Counted from the stretch's first letter, positions 35,117 through 43,797 are shown. The stretch is 64,000 bases of DNA from Chitinophaga niabensis (GCF_900129465.1 NZ_FSRA01000002.1:1302001-1366000); one strand, 5' to 3'. Numbers and translations are program-made. Notes: generated by a model not told the origin, from the sequence alone.

Positions 35117-37054
35117 ATGCCTCGTTTACTATTCACGTTTATGCTGCTATTATGCGGCAGCGCTACAGTTGCACAGCCCCGCACAGATAAGTTCCTGGAG
35201 GAGCTGTTGTTACAACATGCCTCCCCCGCTTTAAAGCATATCCTGCAGTACCCGGATTCTTTCCGGGTGCAGTTGATCTATACGCAGATCAACCGGGATG
35301 CGCAAAACCAGCCCACGTTTAAACATTACTACTATCATGTGGATGCCAATACCTATTTCAATCCAGCCTCCACGGTTAAAATGCCACTGGCTTTCCTGGC
35401 GCTGGAAAAGCTGAACAGGCTGGGTATAGACCGGAATACGCCCATGATCACGGATAGTGCATATGGCGGACAGTCTGCCGTAAACAGTGATACTTCTGCT
35501 GAAAATGGCTTGCCTTCTATTGAACAATATATCAAAAAGGTGTTCCTGGTAAGTGATAATGATGCTTATAACCGTTTGTATGAATTCATCGGGCAGCAGG
35601 CTATCAATGAGGGCTTGTGGGCGAAAGGATATCCCCGCATGCGTATCACAAGAAGGTTTGTGCCTATGACGGAAGAGGAGAACAGGCACACAAACCCGGT
35701 ACATTTTATCAGGGACGGGGTACATGTGTATGATCAGCCGGAGGCAGTGAGCACTGTGCAGTTCGACTTCTCCAAGCCTTTATTGATGGGGCGTGCGCAT
35801 TATAATAAAGATGAAGAGCTGGTGAACCGGCCCATGGATTTTACGCGGCATAATAATGCGCCGTTGGAGGACTTACAACAGGTACTGCAATCTGTATTAT
35901 TCCCTTCTTCCGTAGCCCCTTCTAAAAGGTTCAACCTCAGGCCGGATGATTATCGTTTCCTTTACCGGTATATGGGGGCTTTGCCTTTTGAGTCAAAACA
36001 CCCTGCTTACGATACGAGTGAATTCTTTGACAGTTATACGAAGTTTTTCCGCTTCAAAGCCGGCCAGGGCAAGGTTCCGCCCTATATCCGGGTATTCAAT
36101 AAAACGGGCTGGTCTTATGGTTTTTTAACGGATATCGCCTATTTCGCGGATTTTAAACACAAGACGGAATTCATGCTCAGCGGGAACATTTATGTAAACA
36201 GGGATGGTACATTGAACGATGATAAATACGAATATAAAGAAGAAGGTTATCCTTTCTTCAAAGAAGTGGGGGATATCGTTTACAATTATGAGCTAAAACG
36301 TAAACGTACCTACCCCCCTGATCTTCAGATATTTGAGGATGCTACTGCGGGGCTGGGAAAGCCAGCAGTGGCCATTACAAGGGGGGATACCACTAAACGG
36401 CGTATCGCATTGGTTTTCACGGGGCATGAATTTGCAGATGGTGGTAAACATATAGCAGATGTGTTGAAGAAACACAAAGTAAAAGCTTCATTCTTCCTTA
36501 CCGGCACGTTTTATGAGACTACTAAGTTTGGGCCGCTCATTCAACGGTTAAAGAAAGAGGGGCATTACCTGGGGCCTCATTCAGGACGGCATCTTTTATA
36601 TTGCGATTGGACCAAACGGGACAGTTTGCTTGTAACCCGCCGCCAGTTTGAAGAAGACCTGGCCTTTAATTACCGGGCTATGGAAAAACAGGGTATTCCG
36701 GCACCACATTATTTCCTGCCGCCATATGAATGGTATAATGATTCCATTGTGCAGTGGACGGGTAATATGGGCCTTCAATTGGTGAATTTTTCCCCGGGTA
36801 CACGTAGTACAGCAGATTATACTTATCCAGAAATGGGCAAAAGTTACAGGGATAGTAAAACCATCCTTCAATCTGTGTTAGATTATGAGGATCAGCGCCC
36901 AGCGGGGCTTAACGGCTTCATTTTATTGCTTCATATAGGCACTGACCCACGCCGTATAGATAAATTTTATTTTCAATTGGATAAATTGATACGATATTTG
37001 CAGGGAAATGAGTACGAACTAGTTACCATATCCCGGTTACTGTCGGACCAATGA
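35117..37054 (+). CDS. Fusion: class A beta-lactamase-like serine hydrolase + polysaccharide deacetylase
   Basis: 645-residue exported protein (signal peptide cleaved after VAQ) with two enzyme domains. The N-terminal domain (about 25-400) has the complete serine hydrolase set: S85-x-x-K88 in PASTVKMPL, S146-D-N148 and a KTG in FNKTGWSYG, as in class A beta-lactamases and penicillin-interacting enzymes. The C-terminal domain (about 425-645) is a NodB-like polysaccharide deacetylase: VFTGHEFADGG carries the catalytic Asp region, GPHSGRH is the zinc HxxxH and FLPPYEW the later motif. Both would act on cell-wall glycan or peptide. Which substrate is used is unknown. The fusion joint lies near residue 400. 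Confidence 0.85.
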   Translation: MPRLLFTFMLLLCGSATVAQPRTDKFLEELLLQHASPALKHILQYPDSFRVQLIYTQINRDAQNQPTFKHYYYHVDANTYFNPASTVKMPLAFLALEKLNRLGIDRNTPMITDSAYGGQSAVNSDTSAENGLPSIEQYIKKVFLVSDNDAYNRLYEFIGQQAINEGLWAKGYPRMRITRRFVPMTEEENRHTNPVHFIRDGVHVYDQPEAVSTVQFDFSKPLLMGRAHYNKDEELVNRPMDFTRHNNAPLEDLQQVLQSVLFPSSVAPSKRFNLRPDDYRFLYRYMGALPFESKHPAYDTSEFFDSYTKFFRFKAGQGKVPPYIRVFNKTGWSYGFLTDIAYFADFKHKTEFMLSGNIYVNRDGTLNDDKYEYKEEGYPFFKEVGDIVYNYELKRKRTYPPDLQIFEDATAGLGKPAVAITRGDTTKRRIALVFTGHEFADGGKHIADVLKKHKVKASFFLTGTFYETTKFGPLIQRLKKEGHYLGPHSGRHLLYCDWTKRDSLLVTRRQFEEDLAFNYRAMEKQGIPAPHYFLPPYEWYNDSIVQWTGNMGLQLVNFSPGTRSTADYTYPEMGKSYRDSKTILQSVLDYEDQRPAGLNGFILLLHIGTDPRRIDKFYFQLDKLIRYLQGNEYELVTISRLLSDQ

Positions 37055-37131
37055 AAAAAATACCAACTTTTTGTTCCCTACTCCTGTTACTTATAATTAG
37101 ATGCAATGGTTTAATTTAAAAATTGGGAGTC

Positions 37132-37791
37132 ATGAAATTTGACAAGATTAAAAACAAAGGACAGGCAAGATTATTTGAGAGCCAATATCTGGAAGTACTC
37201 ACCAAAACACATCCTCTTTTTATTTGGGGCATGTATCTGCCTGTGTTCGGCTATATGCTTTATTATAGCTACAATACATTAGGTTACGGGATCGGAAAAG
37301 TGGCATTGATCTTTTTAGGTGGAATATTTACCTGGTCTTTATTTGAATATGCGATACACCGTTACCTCTTTCATTATGTAACAGAGAATCCCAAATGGAG
37401 AAGGATCGTGTATGTATTACACGGGAATCACCATGAGTATCCAAGGGATAAGCAGCGCTTGTTCATGCCGCCGGTGCCCAGCCTGATCATAGCCTCTATA
37501 CTCTTTGCCGTTATGTATTTCCTGATGGGGCAAATGGTATATATGTTCTTCCCGGGTTTCCTGATCGGCTACCTGATGTATGGCAGTATGCACTATGCTA
37601 TCCATGCATGGCATCCGCCGTTCAAGTTCCTGAAGCCTTTATGGCGTAATCATCACCTGCATCATTATAAGAGTGATGATAAAGGGTTTGGCGTAAGCTC
37701 TTCTTTCTGGGACAGGGTGTTTGGTACTTACTTTGACGTGAATGAGAAAGAGGATAAAGAAAAGGCAAGGGCTTTAATGTTCGATAAGTAA
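37132..37791 (+). CDS. Fatty acid hydroxylase (sterol desaturase superfamily)
   Basis: 219-residue membrane di-iron hydroxylase, close to fatty acid 2-hydroxylases. The histidine boxes are complete: HRYLFH, HGNHHEYP, HYAIHAW and HHLHH. About four membrane helices. It probably hydroxylates sphingolipid or other long-chain fatty acids, which are common in Chitinophagaceae envelopes; this is inference. Start is ATG 37132; an in-frame TTG nine bases upstream is the alternative. Confidence 0.88.
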   Translation: MKFDKIKNKGQARLFESQYLEVLTKTHPLFIWGMYLPVFGYMLYYSYNTLGYGIGKVALIFLGGIFTWSLFEYAIHRYLFHYVTENPKWRRIVYVLHGNHHEYPRDKQRLFMPPVPSLIIASILFAVMYFLMGQMVYMFFPGFLIGYLMYGSMHYAIHAWHPPFKFLKPLWRNHHLHHYKSDDKGFGVSSSFWDRVFGTYFDVNEKEDKEKARALMFDK

Positions 37792-37801
37792 ATTAAAAGT
37801 G

Positions 37802-37830
37802 AAACGCCCGGATGTTACATCCGGGCGTTT
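37802..37830. terminator. Terminator after fatty acid hydroxylase gene
   Basis: AAACGCCCGGATG, loop TTA, CATCCGGGCGTTT: a 13-bp perfect stem followed by a T-run on the + strand. Confidence 0.9.
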
Positions 37831-37887
37831 TTTATTTAAGGCAATAGCCTTGCAGGCATTAAGATCCTTTTTGTTTGAAGTTCCTCT

Positions 37888-38223
37888 TCACCATTTCTCT
37901 TCTTCATCCGTTAAGCTCTCCGGCGGCTGTTTATAGAACTCCCTGCTCTTTATCTTTTCTATCTGCCGGTCTATGATCAGCCTTGCTACGGAGTGATATA
38001 CATGCGGGTAACCTTCAGATGCGAGAATGGCTTTCACTTTCTTTTCTGATACATCTACCTGGTAGAGCAGGAGTACAAACTGCTGGAAATCCTTTTCCAC
38101 CAGCACTTCCAGCCTTTCTGAAAGTAACTGCTCCAGTTCTTCCATACTAACGGATTCCGGAACACGGAGGCCGGTGTTTTCACGGATCCATATCCCGGTT
38201 TCCTGTAAATAACGGTCTTCCAT
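37888..38223 (-). CDS. Small conserved hypothetical protein
   Basis: 111-residue soluble, strongly charged helical protein (MEDRYLQETGIWIRENTG..., ending TDEEEKW). No motif was recognised and no signal peptide is present. Its start overlaps the stop of the upstream exported protein by one base (TAATG type), so it is cotranslated with it. Function unknown. Confidence 0.7.
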   Translation of the reverse strand: MEDRYLQETGIWIRENTGLRVPESVSMEELEQLLSERLEVLVEKDFQQFVLLLYQVDVSEKKVKAILASEGYPHVYHSVARLIIDRQIEKIKSREFYKQPPESLTDEEEKW

Positions 38224-39161
38224 TATTTTACCTGCTTGATCTTATAAGATGCGTTGGTAATGATCCTCACCGGCACTTTCAGGTCTTTTTTAAGTTGCTT
38301 CTTACGGTTGGCGAGGTAGATGTATTCTCCTTTCATTTCCGTGTTCTGCACGCAGATGCTGGGGAGCCCGCTTTCGCGGTTGACGAGGTAATTGCTGGTT
38401 TGGGTGCCTTCAATGGCAGCAGTGGCCTGGATCCCTTCTTCTACCATAAAGCTTTCCAGCTTATCGGTTTTGATGTTGCCGGTGCCATTGATCTTAGCGG
38501 TCTGGCTATCGAAGTGTATCAGGTTCCAGTAGAGGTCTATGCGGCCTTTGAGACCAGTGCGCAGCGGTACACTTTCTTCCCATTGGGTGCCATTCTTGAT
38601 CCCGTGAACAGGGTATACTACCAGTAATTGTTCCAGCCAGGAGCGGAAAGCGTCTGTGCCGAACTGGTCTTTCAATAACTTTTTATAAGCGGCCTGTTCA
38701 TCTGATTTGAGTTTGGAGAAAGCGGCGGAGGCTTTATCCAGCGCAGCATCCAGGTCTTCTACTTTATTGATGAAACCGGTGGATTGCAGCTCTACGGTGA
38801 AGGGCTGATTGAGCATGAGCTTCAATGCGCCTTGCAGGGGTTCAGCATCGTTGGCCACCTTGGCATCTACGAAGATGTTCTGGTTCTTGGCGTTGAAGTT
38901 GAACTTGATATCTGTATAGATAAAGGTGAGGATGAAAACGCCGGGAGTAGCTTCCCGGATCACAAATTCCATTTTGTTATTGTAATCGCGGGTGGTGCGC
39001 TGTACTACTTCGTTTACCGTAATATAGGTTTCACTGCGGCTTTGCTGCTCAAACGCAAAAGCATCTCCTTTTTTAAATTTGTAGTTCAGTTCCACATAAT
39101 CCTGCGCGGAGAGTGAAAATGCGTAGCATAACAGCGCTACCAGTCCGGTAAGTTTCTTCAT
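38223..39161 (-). CDS. Exported hypothetical protein (DUF6263-like)
   Basis: 312-residue protein with a signal peptide (KKLTGLVALLCYAFSLSAQ) and a beta-rich mature part. The pattern YKFKKGDAFAFEQQSRSETY ... LTFIYTDIKFNF ... VVYPVHGIKNGTQWEESV resembles DUF6263 proteins. No catalytic motif is visible. It forms an operon with the overlapping 111-residue gene and possibly with the TIGR02757 gene, which ends 15 bp upstream. Confidence 0.7.
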   Translation of the reverse strand: MKKLTGLVALLCYAFSLSAQDYVELNYKFKKGDAFAFEQQSRSETYITVNEVVQRTTRDYNNKMEFVIREATPGVFILTFIYTDIKFNFNAKNQNIFVDAKVANDAEPLQGALKLMLNQPFTVELQSTGFINKVEDLDAALDKASAAFSKLKSDEQAAYKKLLKDQFGTDAFRSWLEQLLVVYPVHGIKNGTQWEESVPLRTGLKGRIDLYWNLIHFDSQTAKINGTGNIKTDKLESFMVEEGIQATAAIEGTQTSNYLVNRESGLPSICVQNTEMKGEYIYLANRKKQLKKDLKVPVRIITNASYKIKQVK

Positions 39162-39176
39162 TTCCAGTTAAATTGA

Positions 39177-39950
39177 TCAAACATATTTTTCAACCACCCC
39201 TAATCCGAACAGTGCAAAATCATACTTAACAGGATCTTCCGGGTCCAGCTCTCTAAGCCTTTCCGTTAGCTCGATAGCAGTGCTCCAGGTAGGATCTGCA
39301 TTTCTGATCAATCCCAGTCGGGTGGCCACCCTGCTCACATGTACGTCCATAGGGCATACGAGTTGTGATGGCGATATATGGTGCCACATCCCAAAATCCA
39401 CGCCGCTGGTATCTTTCCTTACCATCCAGCGTAAGAACATATTCAGCCTTTTGCAGGCGGAATTGCGTGCCGGAGTGGAAATGTGTTTGCGGGTGCGTTC
39501 AGGATGTTCCAGTGCAAAAAAGATCTTATGAAAGCCCGCGATCGCTTTTTCAACGTCTGTGTCTGTTTGGTCCAGATGCCCGCTGAAAGCAAATTCCAGG
39601 GAGGTTACGTTGCTGTAGTAATGTTGCAGGAACTCTACGAAATAGAGGAGGTCCAGCCCATTGAACGTGCGGTGTTTGAAGTTCATGAACCTCATACGGT
39701 CCCGCGCCTCGTGGTTGCGGATAAAATCATAAGGTGAATTATCAAAGAGCTCCATGAGTTCCGTGCACTTATTAATAATAGTAGTGCGGTTTCCCCATGC
39801 TAATATAGCGGCGAACAATCCGGAGATCTCTATGTCCTGCAGCTGGCTGTATCGGTGAGGAATACTGATAGGATCCTCTCCTATAAAGGCCGGCTGATTG
39901 TAATAAGCCGCTTTGGCGTCTAAATAATCTTTCAGTTGTTGGGACTTCAT
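39177..39950 (-). CDS. TIGR02757 (DUF2400) family protein
   Basis: 257-residue helical protein of the TIGR02757/DUF2400 family. Signature stretches are DIEISGLFAAILAWGNRTTI, RHYSQLQ-like N-terminus (PHRYSQLQD) and the C-terminal RKDTSGVDFGMWHHISPSQLVCPMDVHVSRVATRLGL, which resembles a helix-hairpin-helix DNA glycosylase fold. A nucleic-acid role has been suggested for such folds, but no activity is known. It lies 15 bp upstream of the exported protein gene on the same strand. Confidence 0.87.
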   Translation of the reverse strand: MKSQQLKDYLDAKAAYYNQPAFIGEDPISIPHRYSQLQDIEISGLFAAILAWGNRTTIINKCTELMELFDNSPYDFIRNHEARDRMRFMNFKHRTFNGLDLLYFVEFLQHYYSNVTSLEFAFSGHLDQTDTDVEKAIAGFHKIFFALEHPERTRKHISTPARNSACKRLNMFLRWMVRKDTSGVDFGMWHHISPSQLVCPMDVHVSRVATRLGLIRNADPTWSTAIELTERLRELDPEDPVKYDFALFGLGVVEKYV

Positions 39951-40060
39951 GGCTATGGTTATGGTATATGGACCCTCTCTTACCCAAGGGGGTGAGAGGC
40001 TATAGGTGTAATCCGCTAAAAATAAGGACTTTATCCCAGCTTTTCTAATATCCGTGGGAA

Positions 40061-41200
40061 TCAGCCGATGGCCTGCTTCAGATCTTCTATCAGATCTTCC
40101 ACATCTTCGATGCCTACGCTCAGGCGGATCAGGGAATCAACCAGTCCGTTTTTCACTCTTTCTTCCTTTGGAATAGCCGCATGCGTCATGCTGGCCGGAT
40201 GGCCTATCAGTGATTCCACTCCTCCCAGCGATTCCGCCAGGGAAAAGAGTTTGGTGCCACTGAGCACTTTCAATGCCGCTTCCATGCTATCATCTTTGAG
40301 GGTGAAGGAGATCATACCACCAAACCCGCGCATCTGCTTTTTAGCCACTGCATGATTGGGATGGTCTTCAAACCCGCACCAGTACACTTTTCCCACTTTG
40401 GGATGCTGCCGCAAATATTTCGCTACGGCTTCCCCATTCTCACAATGCCTTTGCATACGGATATGCAGCGTTTTCAGTCCACGAAGCACCAGGAAGCAAT
40501 CCTGTGGCCCGGGAACGGCTCCACAACTATTCTGAATGAAAGCGAGTTGCTGCGCCAGTGCATCGTCTTTTACGATCACGGCTCCATGTACCACATCACT
40601 GTGGCCTCCCAGGTATTTAGTAGCAGAGTGTACTACAATATCCGCACCAAGGTCTAAGGGGTTCTGCAAATAAGGGGAAGCGAAGGTGTTGTCTACCGCT
40701 AAAAGTACCTTTCTTTCTTTGGCGATCACCGCACAGGCTGCAATATCTATAATATTTAATAAAGGATTGGTAGGTGTTTCAATCCATATCATTTTCGTTT
40801 GGCTGTTCACGATAGGCAGCAGGTTCGCAGCGTCCTGCATATCAATGAAATGGAACTTAATTCCATAGCGCGCAAAAACTTTGGTGAAGATGCGGTAGGT
40901 ACCTCCATAGAGGTCGTTGGAAGCAATCACTTCATCTCCCGGGTTCAGCAACTTTAAAACAGCATCTGTGGCTGCGAGCCCGCTGCCAAAAGACAATCCG
41001 TGTTTGCCGTTCTCTATGGCAGCCAATGCGTTCTGTAAGGCATGGCGGGTTGGGTTTTGGGTACGGGCATACTCATATCCTTTATGGTCTCCCGGTGCGG
41101 CCTGCACGTAAGTGGAGGTTTGGAAGATGGGGGTCATAATGGCCCCGGTAGATGGATCGGGTTCAACGCCTGCATGTATAAGTTTGGTGCCTAACTTCAT
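40061..41200 (-). CDS. Cystathionine gamma-synthase/lyase family PLP enzyme
   Basis: 379-residue Cys/Met metabolism PLP enzyme. The PLP lysine is in HSATKYLGGHSDVVHG, the phosphate site in LSFGSGLAATDAVL, and the PLP-stacking Tyr in SNDLYGGTYR. The N-terminal ARTQNPTRHALQNALAALE is family typical. Synthase (transsulfuration from cysteine) and lyase cannot be separated with confidence by eye. Monocistronic; the upstream region holds small RNA E. Confidence 0.9.
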   Translation of the reverse strand: MKLGTKLIHAGVEPDPSTGAIMTPIFQTSTYVQAAPGDHKGYEYARTQNPTRHALQNALAAIENGKHGLSFGSGLAATDAVLKLLNPGDEVIASNDLYGGTYRIFTKVFARYGIKFHFIDMQDAANLLPIVNSQTKMIWIETPTNPLLNIIDIAACAVIAKERKVLLAVDNTFASPYLQNPLDLGADIVVHSATKYLGGHSDVVHGAVIVKDDALAQQLAFIQNSCGAVPGPQDCFLVLRGLKTLHIRMQRHCENGEAVAKYLRQHPKVGKVYWCGFEDHPNHAVAKKQMRGFGGMISFTLKDDSMEAALKVLSGTKLFSLAESLGGVESLIGHPASMTHAAIPKEERVKNGLVDSLIRLSVGIEDVEDLIEDLKQAIG

Positions 41201-41358
41201 GGTTTGCTATATTTTATGAGCGTATCAAAGATAATGAATTTGGAAATGGGGCCGTTTTGATGGATTGCGTAGTTATACTATAACACGTACGTAGTATTAC
41301 TACATCCGCTGTAACCCAAATTCTACGCGGGTTTCGGACGATACAGCTGTTATCTGTT

Positions 41359-41386
41359 CGTTCACGAGGAATTTCGATGCGTTCAC
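41359..41386 (+). promoter_or_regulatory. Tandem CGTTCAC boxes upstream of sRNA copy E
   Basis: Two identical CGTTCAC boxes at 41359-41365 and 41380-41386, 21 bp apart. The second starts 40 bp before the -7 box TAATTTTA (41420-41427) and 53 bp before the RNA core. This is the cleanest of the four box pairs. Confidence 0.65.
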
Positions 41387-41432
41387 CAGAAACGGATATT
41401 ACCTTATCGTTAATTCCCCTAATTTTACCGTA

Positions 41433-41490
41433 GGTTTTTCATAGGATATGGTTAAAAATTACTGAAGGCGGTATTCTTACCGCTTTTTTT
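41433..41490 (+). ncRNA. Putative small RNA, copy E
   Basis: Core GGTTTTTCATAGGATATGGT, then TAAAAATT, then hairpin GCGGTA-TTCT-TACCGC and seven or more T. It begins 5 bp after TAATTTTA. It sits alone in the 351-bp gap between two minus-strand genes, 12 kb from the other four copies. In this copy the short frame from the internal ATG stops after five codons, which argues against a coding role. Confidence 0.65.
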
Positions 41491-41500
41491 ATTGGTTAAA

Positions 41501-41534
41501 CTGAAAAGGCAACGATCACTCGTTGCCTTTTCAG
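41501..41534 (-). terminator. Terminator of DUF2911 gene
   Basis: CTGAAAAGGCAACGA, loop TCAC, perfect reverse complement: a 15-bp stem 18 bp beyond the DUF2911 stop, and immediately beyond small RNA E on the + strand. Confidence 0.85.
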
Positions 41535-41551
41535 TTATATAAAATATTTAC

Positions 41552-42166
41552 TTATTTCTTTGCTACGGGTTTCTTTGCCGGCACCGTTGCCGTTTCCGTC
41601 CAGCGGATAGGAAGACTTACCTGCGTTTTATCCCAACCCATTAAGAGGTTAGCGCCATAGGCCGCTTTTTCGAATACCATGCTGAATGCTTCCAGTTCTT
41701 CGTCGGCTGCACCAACCGGCACGTCTGTACGAACAATGTCCAGGCTGGGTTCATATTTATAAGAGCCCCAGATATCTGTTTGTTTATTCAGTATAATGGT
41801 CCATTTTGATTCTGTGGGAATGGCATACAGGGTATACCGGCCTTTGGGAATGAGTTTGCCTCCGATGGTCACAGGGCGGAAGAACTCTATCTCAGTGGCT
41901 TCGTTAGCACCTAAGCGCCATACTTTACCATATTCTACCAGGTTGCCGAAAATAGGGCGGCCTTTTTTCTGGGGGCGGCTGAAAACAGTACGGGCCACCA
42001 GGGTACCAGGTTCTCCTTTTACTTTACATACATAAGGAAACATAACGGGGTAGTAAGCCATATCCATTGGGCTGGGGTCTACCGGGGGCATTTTTTTCTC
42101 CTGTGCAAAGCCCAATTGGCTGAGGGCCAGGCATGCCACTACAACAGCTGCTTTTAACTTATTCAT
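41552..42166 (-). CDS. DUF2911 exported protein
   Basis: 204-residue exported protein; signal peptide NKLKAAVVVACLALSQLGFAQ. The DUF2911 core is evident in RTVFSRPQKKGRPIFGNLVEYGKVWRLGANEATEIEF and IPKGRYTLYAIPTESKWTIILNKQTDIWG. The C-terminus is Lys/Pro/Ala-rich. The start is ATG 42166 at the signal peptide; 16 in-frame codons upstream are not part of the family. Function unknown; a periplasmic beta-sandwich is likely. Confidence 0.87.
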   Translation of the reverse strand: MNKLKAAVVVACLALSQLGFAQEKKMPPVDPSPMDMAYYPVMFPYVCKVKGEPGTLVARTVFSRPQKKGRPIFGNLVEYGKVWRLGANEATEIEFFRPVTIGGKLIPKGRYTLYAIPTESKWTIILNKQTDIWGSYKYEPSLDIVRTDVPVGAADEELEAFSMVFEKAAYGANLLMGWDKTQVSLPIRWTETATVPAKKPVAKK

Positions 42167-42294
42167 AAACTGCGGTTCTTTTATAGTTACTGATTGATCT
42201 GAATCTGAGAGCAAACCTACGCGCTTTTGAGAAAATCCTCAAAAGCGGGATACCTTACCCAATGGACGCATGGCAGGGGAAATCCCCCTATTAC

Positions 42295-42885
42295 CTATTG
42301 TAAACCAGGTAGTCTTTCTTTCATGAAGGCCAGGGCATCCGGGAAAAAGGCCTGGTAACATTCCTCCAGTATATTATAATTATCCTCAAACACCCCAAAA
42401 GGCACTTCTACCGGCTGATCAAAATATTTAGCCCTTCTCACGATCCCTGAAAAGCTCTGGTAGATGCCATCCTTATGATGGTATTGGTAAAGCCAGTTGT
42501 GGTGGCGCATATGGGTAAATACCTGCTGGAAAAAGGGGGGTAATAAATAATGATGGGCCTGCAGGACCTGGTAGGTGGATTCCGCAAAGGTGCCCAGGGT
42601 CAATAAGTTAAAGTACCTGGGGTCATTGGCGAGGTAATGATCATAGACCACATCCATAAATACAGCACCATAGAGGCCGCAGGTAGGTTTAAAAATGTCT
42701 TTGGCCCTGCGGGTGGCTTCATGTTTATCCGTAAACTCATCCAGCTCCCGGTGGGCACGGATACCATTCTGGATGTCCGCAGGGAATGTGAGCACTTGTT
42801 TGCCCTTTACAAAATCGGCGATCATCTGGCCAACAGTGGTGGCCGGATCATGAAAAGATAAGTAAGCGTGGGCAAGATAATTCAT
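42295..42885 (-). CDS. acpH: Acyl carrier protein phosphodiesterase
   Basis: 196-residue AcpH family protein that removes the phosphopantetheine arm from holo-ACP. Typical HD-like metal residues are seen: MNYLAHAYLSFHD, QMIADFVKG, RAHRELDEFTDKH and VFMDVVYDHYLA. The start is ATG 42885 at MNYLAHAYL; the 52 in-frame codons upstream are not conserved in the family. It has no cotranscribed neighbour. Confidence 0.9.
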   Translation of the reverse strand: MNYLAHAYLSFHDPATTVGQMIADFVKGKQVLTFPADIQNGIRAHRELDEFTDKHEATRRAKDIFKPTCGLYGAVFMDVVYDHYLANDPRYFNLLTLGTFAESTYQVLQAHHYLLPPFFQQVFTHMRHHNWLYQYHHKDGIYQSFSGIVRRAKYFDQPVEVPFGVFEDNYNILEECYQAFFPDALAFMKERLPGLQ

Positions 42886-43301
42886 GGGCTGTTGAACGGT
42901 AATAGAAAACGAATGAACGGTAAAAACCTGATAAACAGGCGCTTTCGGCTTACCGAAGATAGGATAATTAGTGATGGTGTTCGCAAATGGAACAAGGTGT
43001 CCGCTTTTGAAAAACGCGTTTTTCATCCTACCGATTGTCACCAGTATTCCGTTTTAACATACTCTTAACTCCTGCAGATGCAACATTTGCCTTTTCCGCT
43101 CAACACCTCTGTGGGATTGAATTTCAGGCGAATGAAAATCTATGTTTTGCGTATGCGTTATAACATGCATAACATTGGGTTAATGTACTACTGCCACTCT
43201 TAACTATTCCCTTGTCCGCCTATCAACCGCGTACTACTTTTACATCGTAATCAATTATTACAAATCACAATTAAACAAACCCAGATAAAAATTTTTCCGC
43301 C
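42886..43301. other. Intergenic region with palindrome and putative promoter
   Basis: 416 bp between acpH and the PepSY-like gene. It holds a 16-bp perfect palindrome GAAAAACGCGTTTTTC at 43009-43024, upstream of acpH on the minus strand. It also holds a likely + promoter for the PepSY-like gene: TTG 43212-43214, 20-bp spacer, TACTTTTA 43235-43242, implying a leader of about 55 nt. No open frame of note was seen. Confidence 0.5.
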
Positions 43302-43748
43302 ATGAAAAAAATTATCGCCATTCTAACCTTAGCCCTGGTAGTTACCAGCGCCACCTTTGCCAGAGATGGCAGGACCATCGACAACAAAAAAGTGATGGAA
43401 TCTTTTAACAACCAGTTTGCCGGTGCGGCAGATGTTTCCTGGTATACCACGCCCGATAAGTATGTGGCTAAATTTACCATGAAGTCTTCTAAAGTAACTG
43501 CGCATTTTGACAGAGAAGGAAACCTGCTGGCTACTTCCCGTTACATTACAGACACTGAGTTACCTTTAAAAGTGATCAGCCGTTTGATGAAGAAGTTCCC
43601 TGATCAAAAGATCCAGAACATCGTGGAGTATGATGCAGAAGGCAACACTACTTACGTGATCACCCTGGAAAGCGAAACACACTGGACCGTGTTGAAAGCT
43701 GAACAATCAGGTAGCCTTACAACGCTTAAGAAACTTACCAAAGCATAG
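43302..43748 (+). CDS. Exported PepSY-like protein
   Basis: 148-residue small exported protein with a clean signal peptide (KKIIAILTLALVVTSATFA). The mature part resembles the PepSY-like/putative beta-lactamase-inhibitor-like fold common in Bacteroidota: ESFNNQFAGAADVSWYTTPDKYVAKF, then HFDREGNLLATSRYI, and a second strand-rich half ending TTLKKLTKA. No catalytic residues. It is followed by a strong terminator and is monocistronic. Confidence 0.75.
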   Translation: MKKIIAILTLALVVTSATFARDGRTIDNKKVMESFNNQFAGAADVSWYTTPDKYVAKFTMKSSKVTAHFDREGNLLATSRYITDTELPLKVISRLMKKFPDQKIQNIVEYDAEGNTTYVITLESETHWTVLKAEQSGSLTTLKKLTKA

Positions 43749-43797
43749 CGATTAATCGCAGCCCAATCTAGTTTTAGTTTTAGTGTTAATCAGTATG

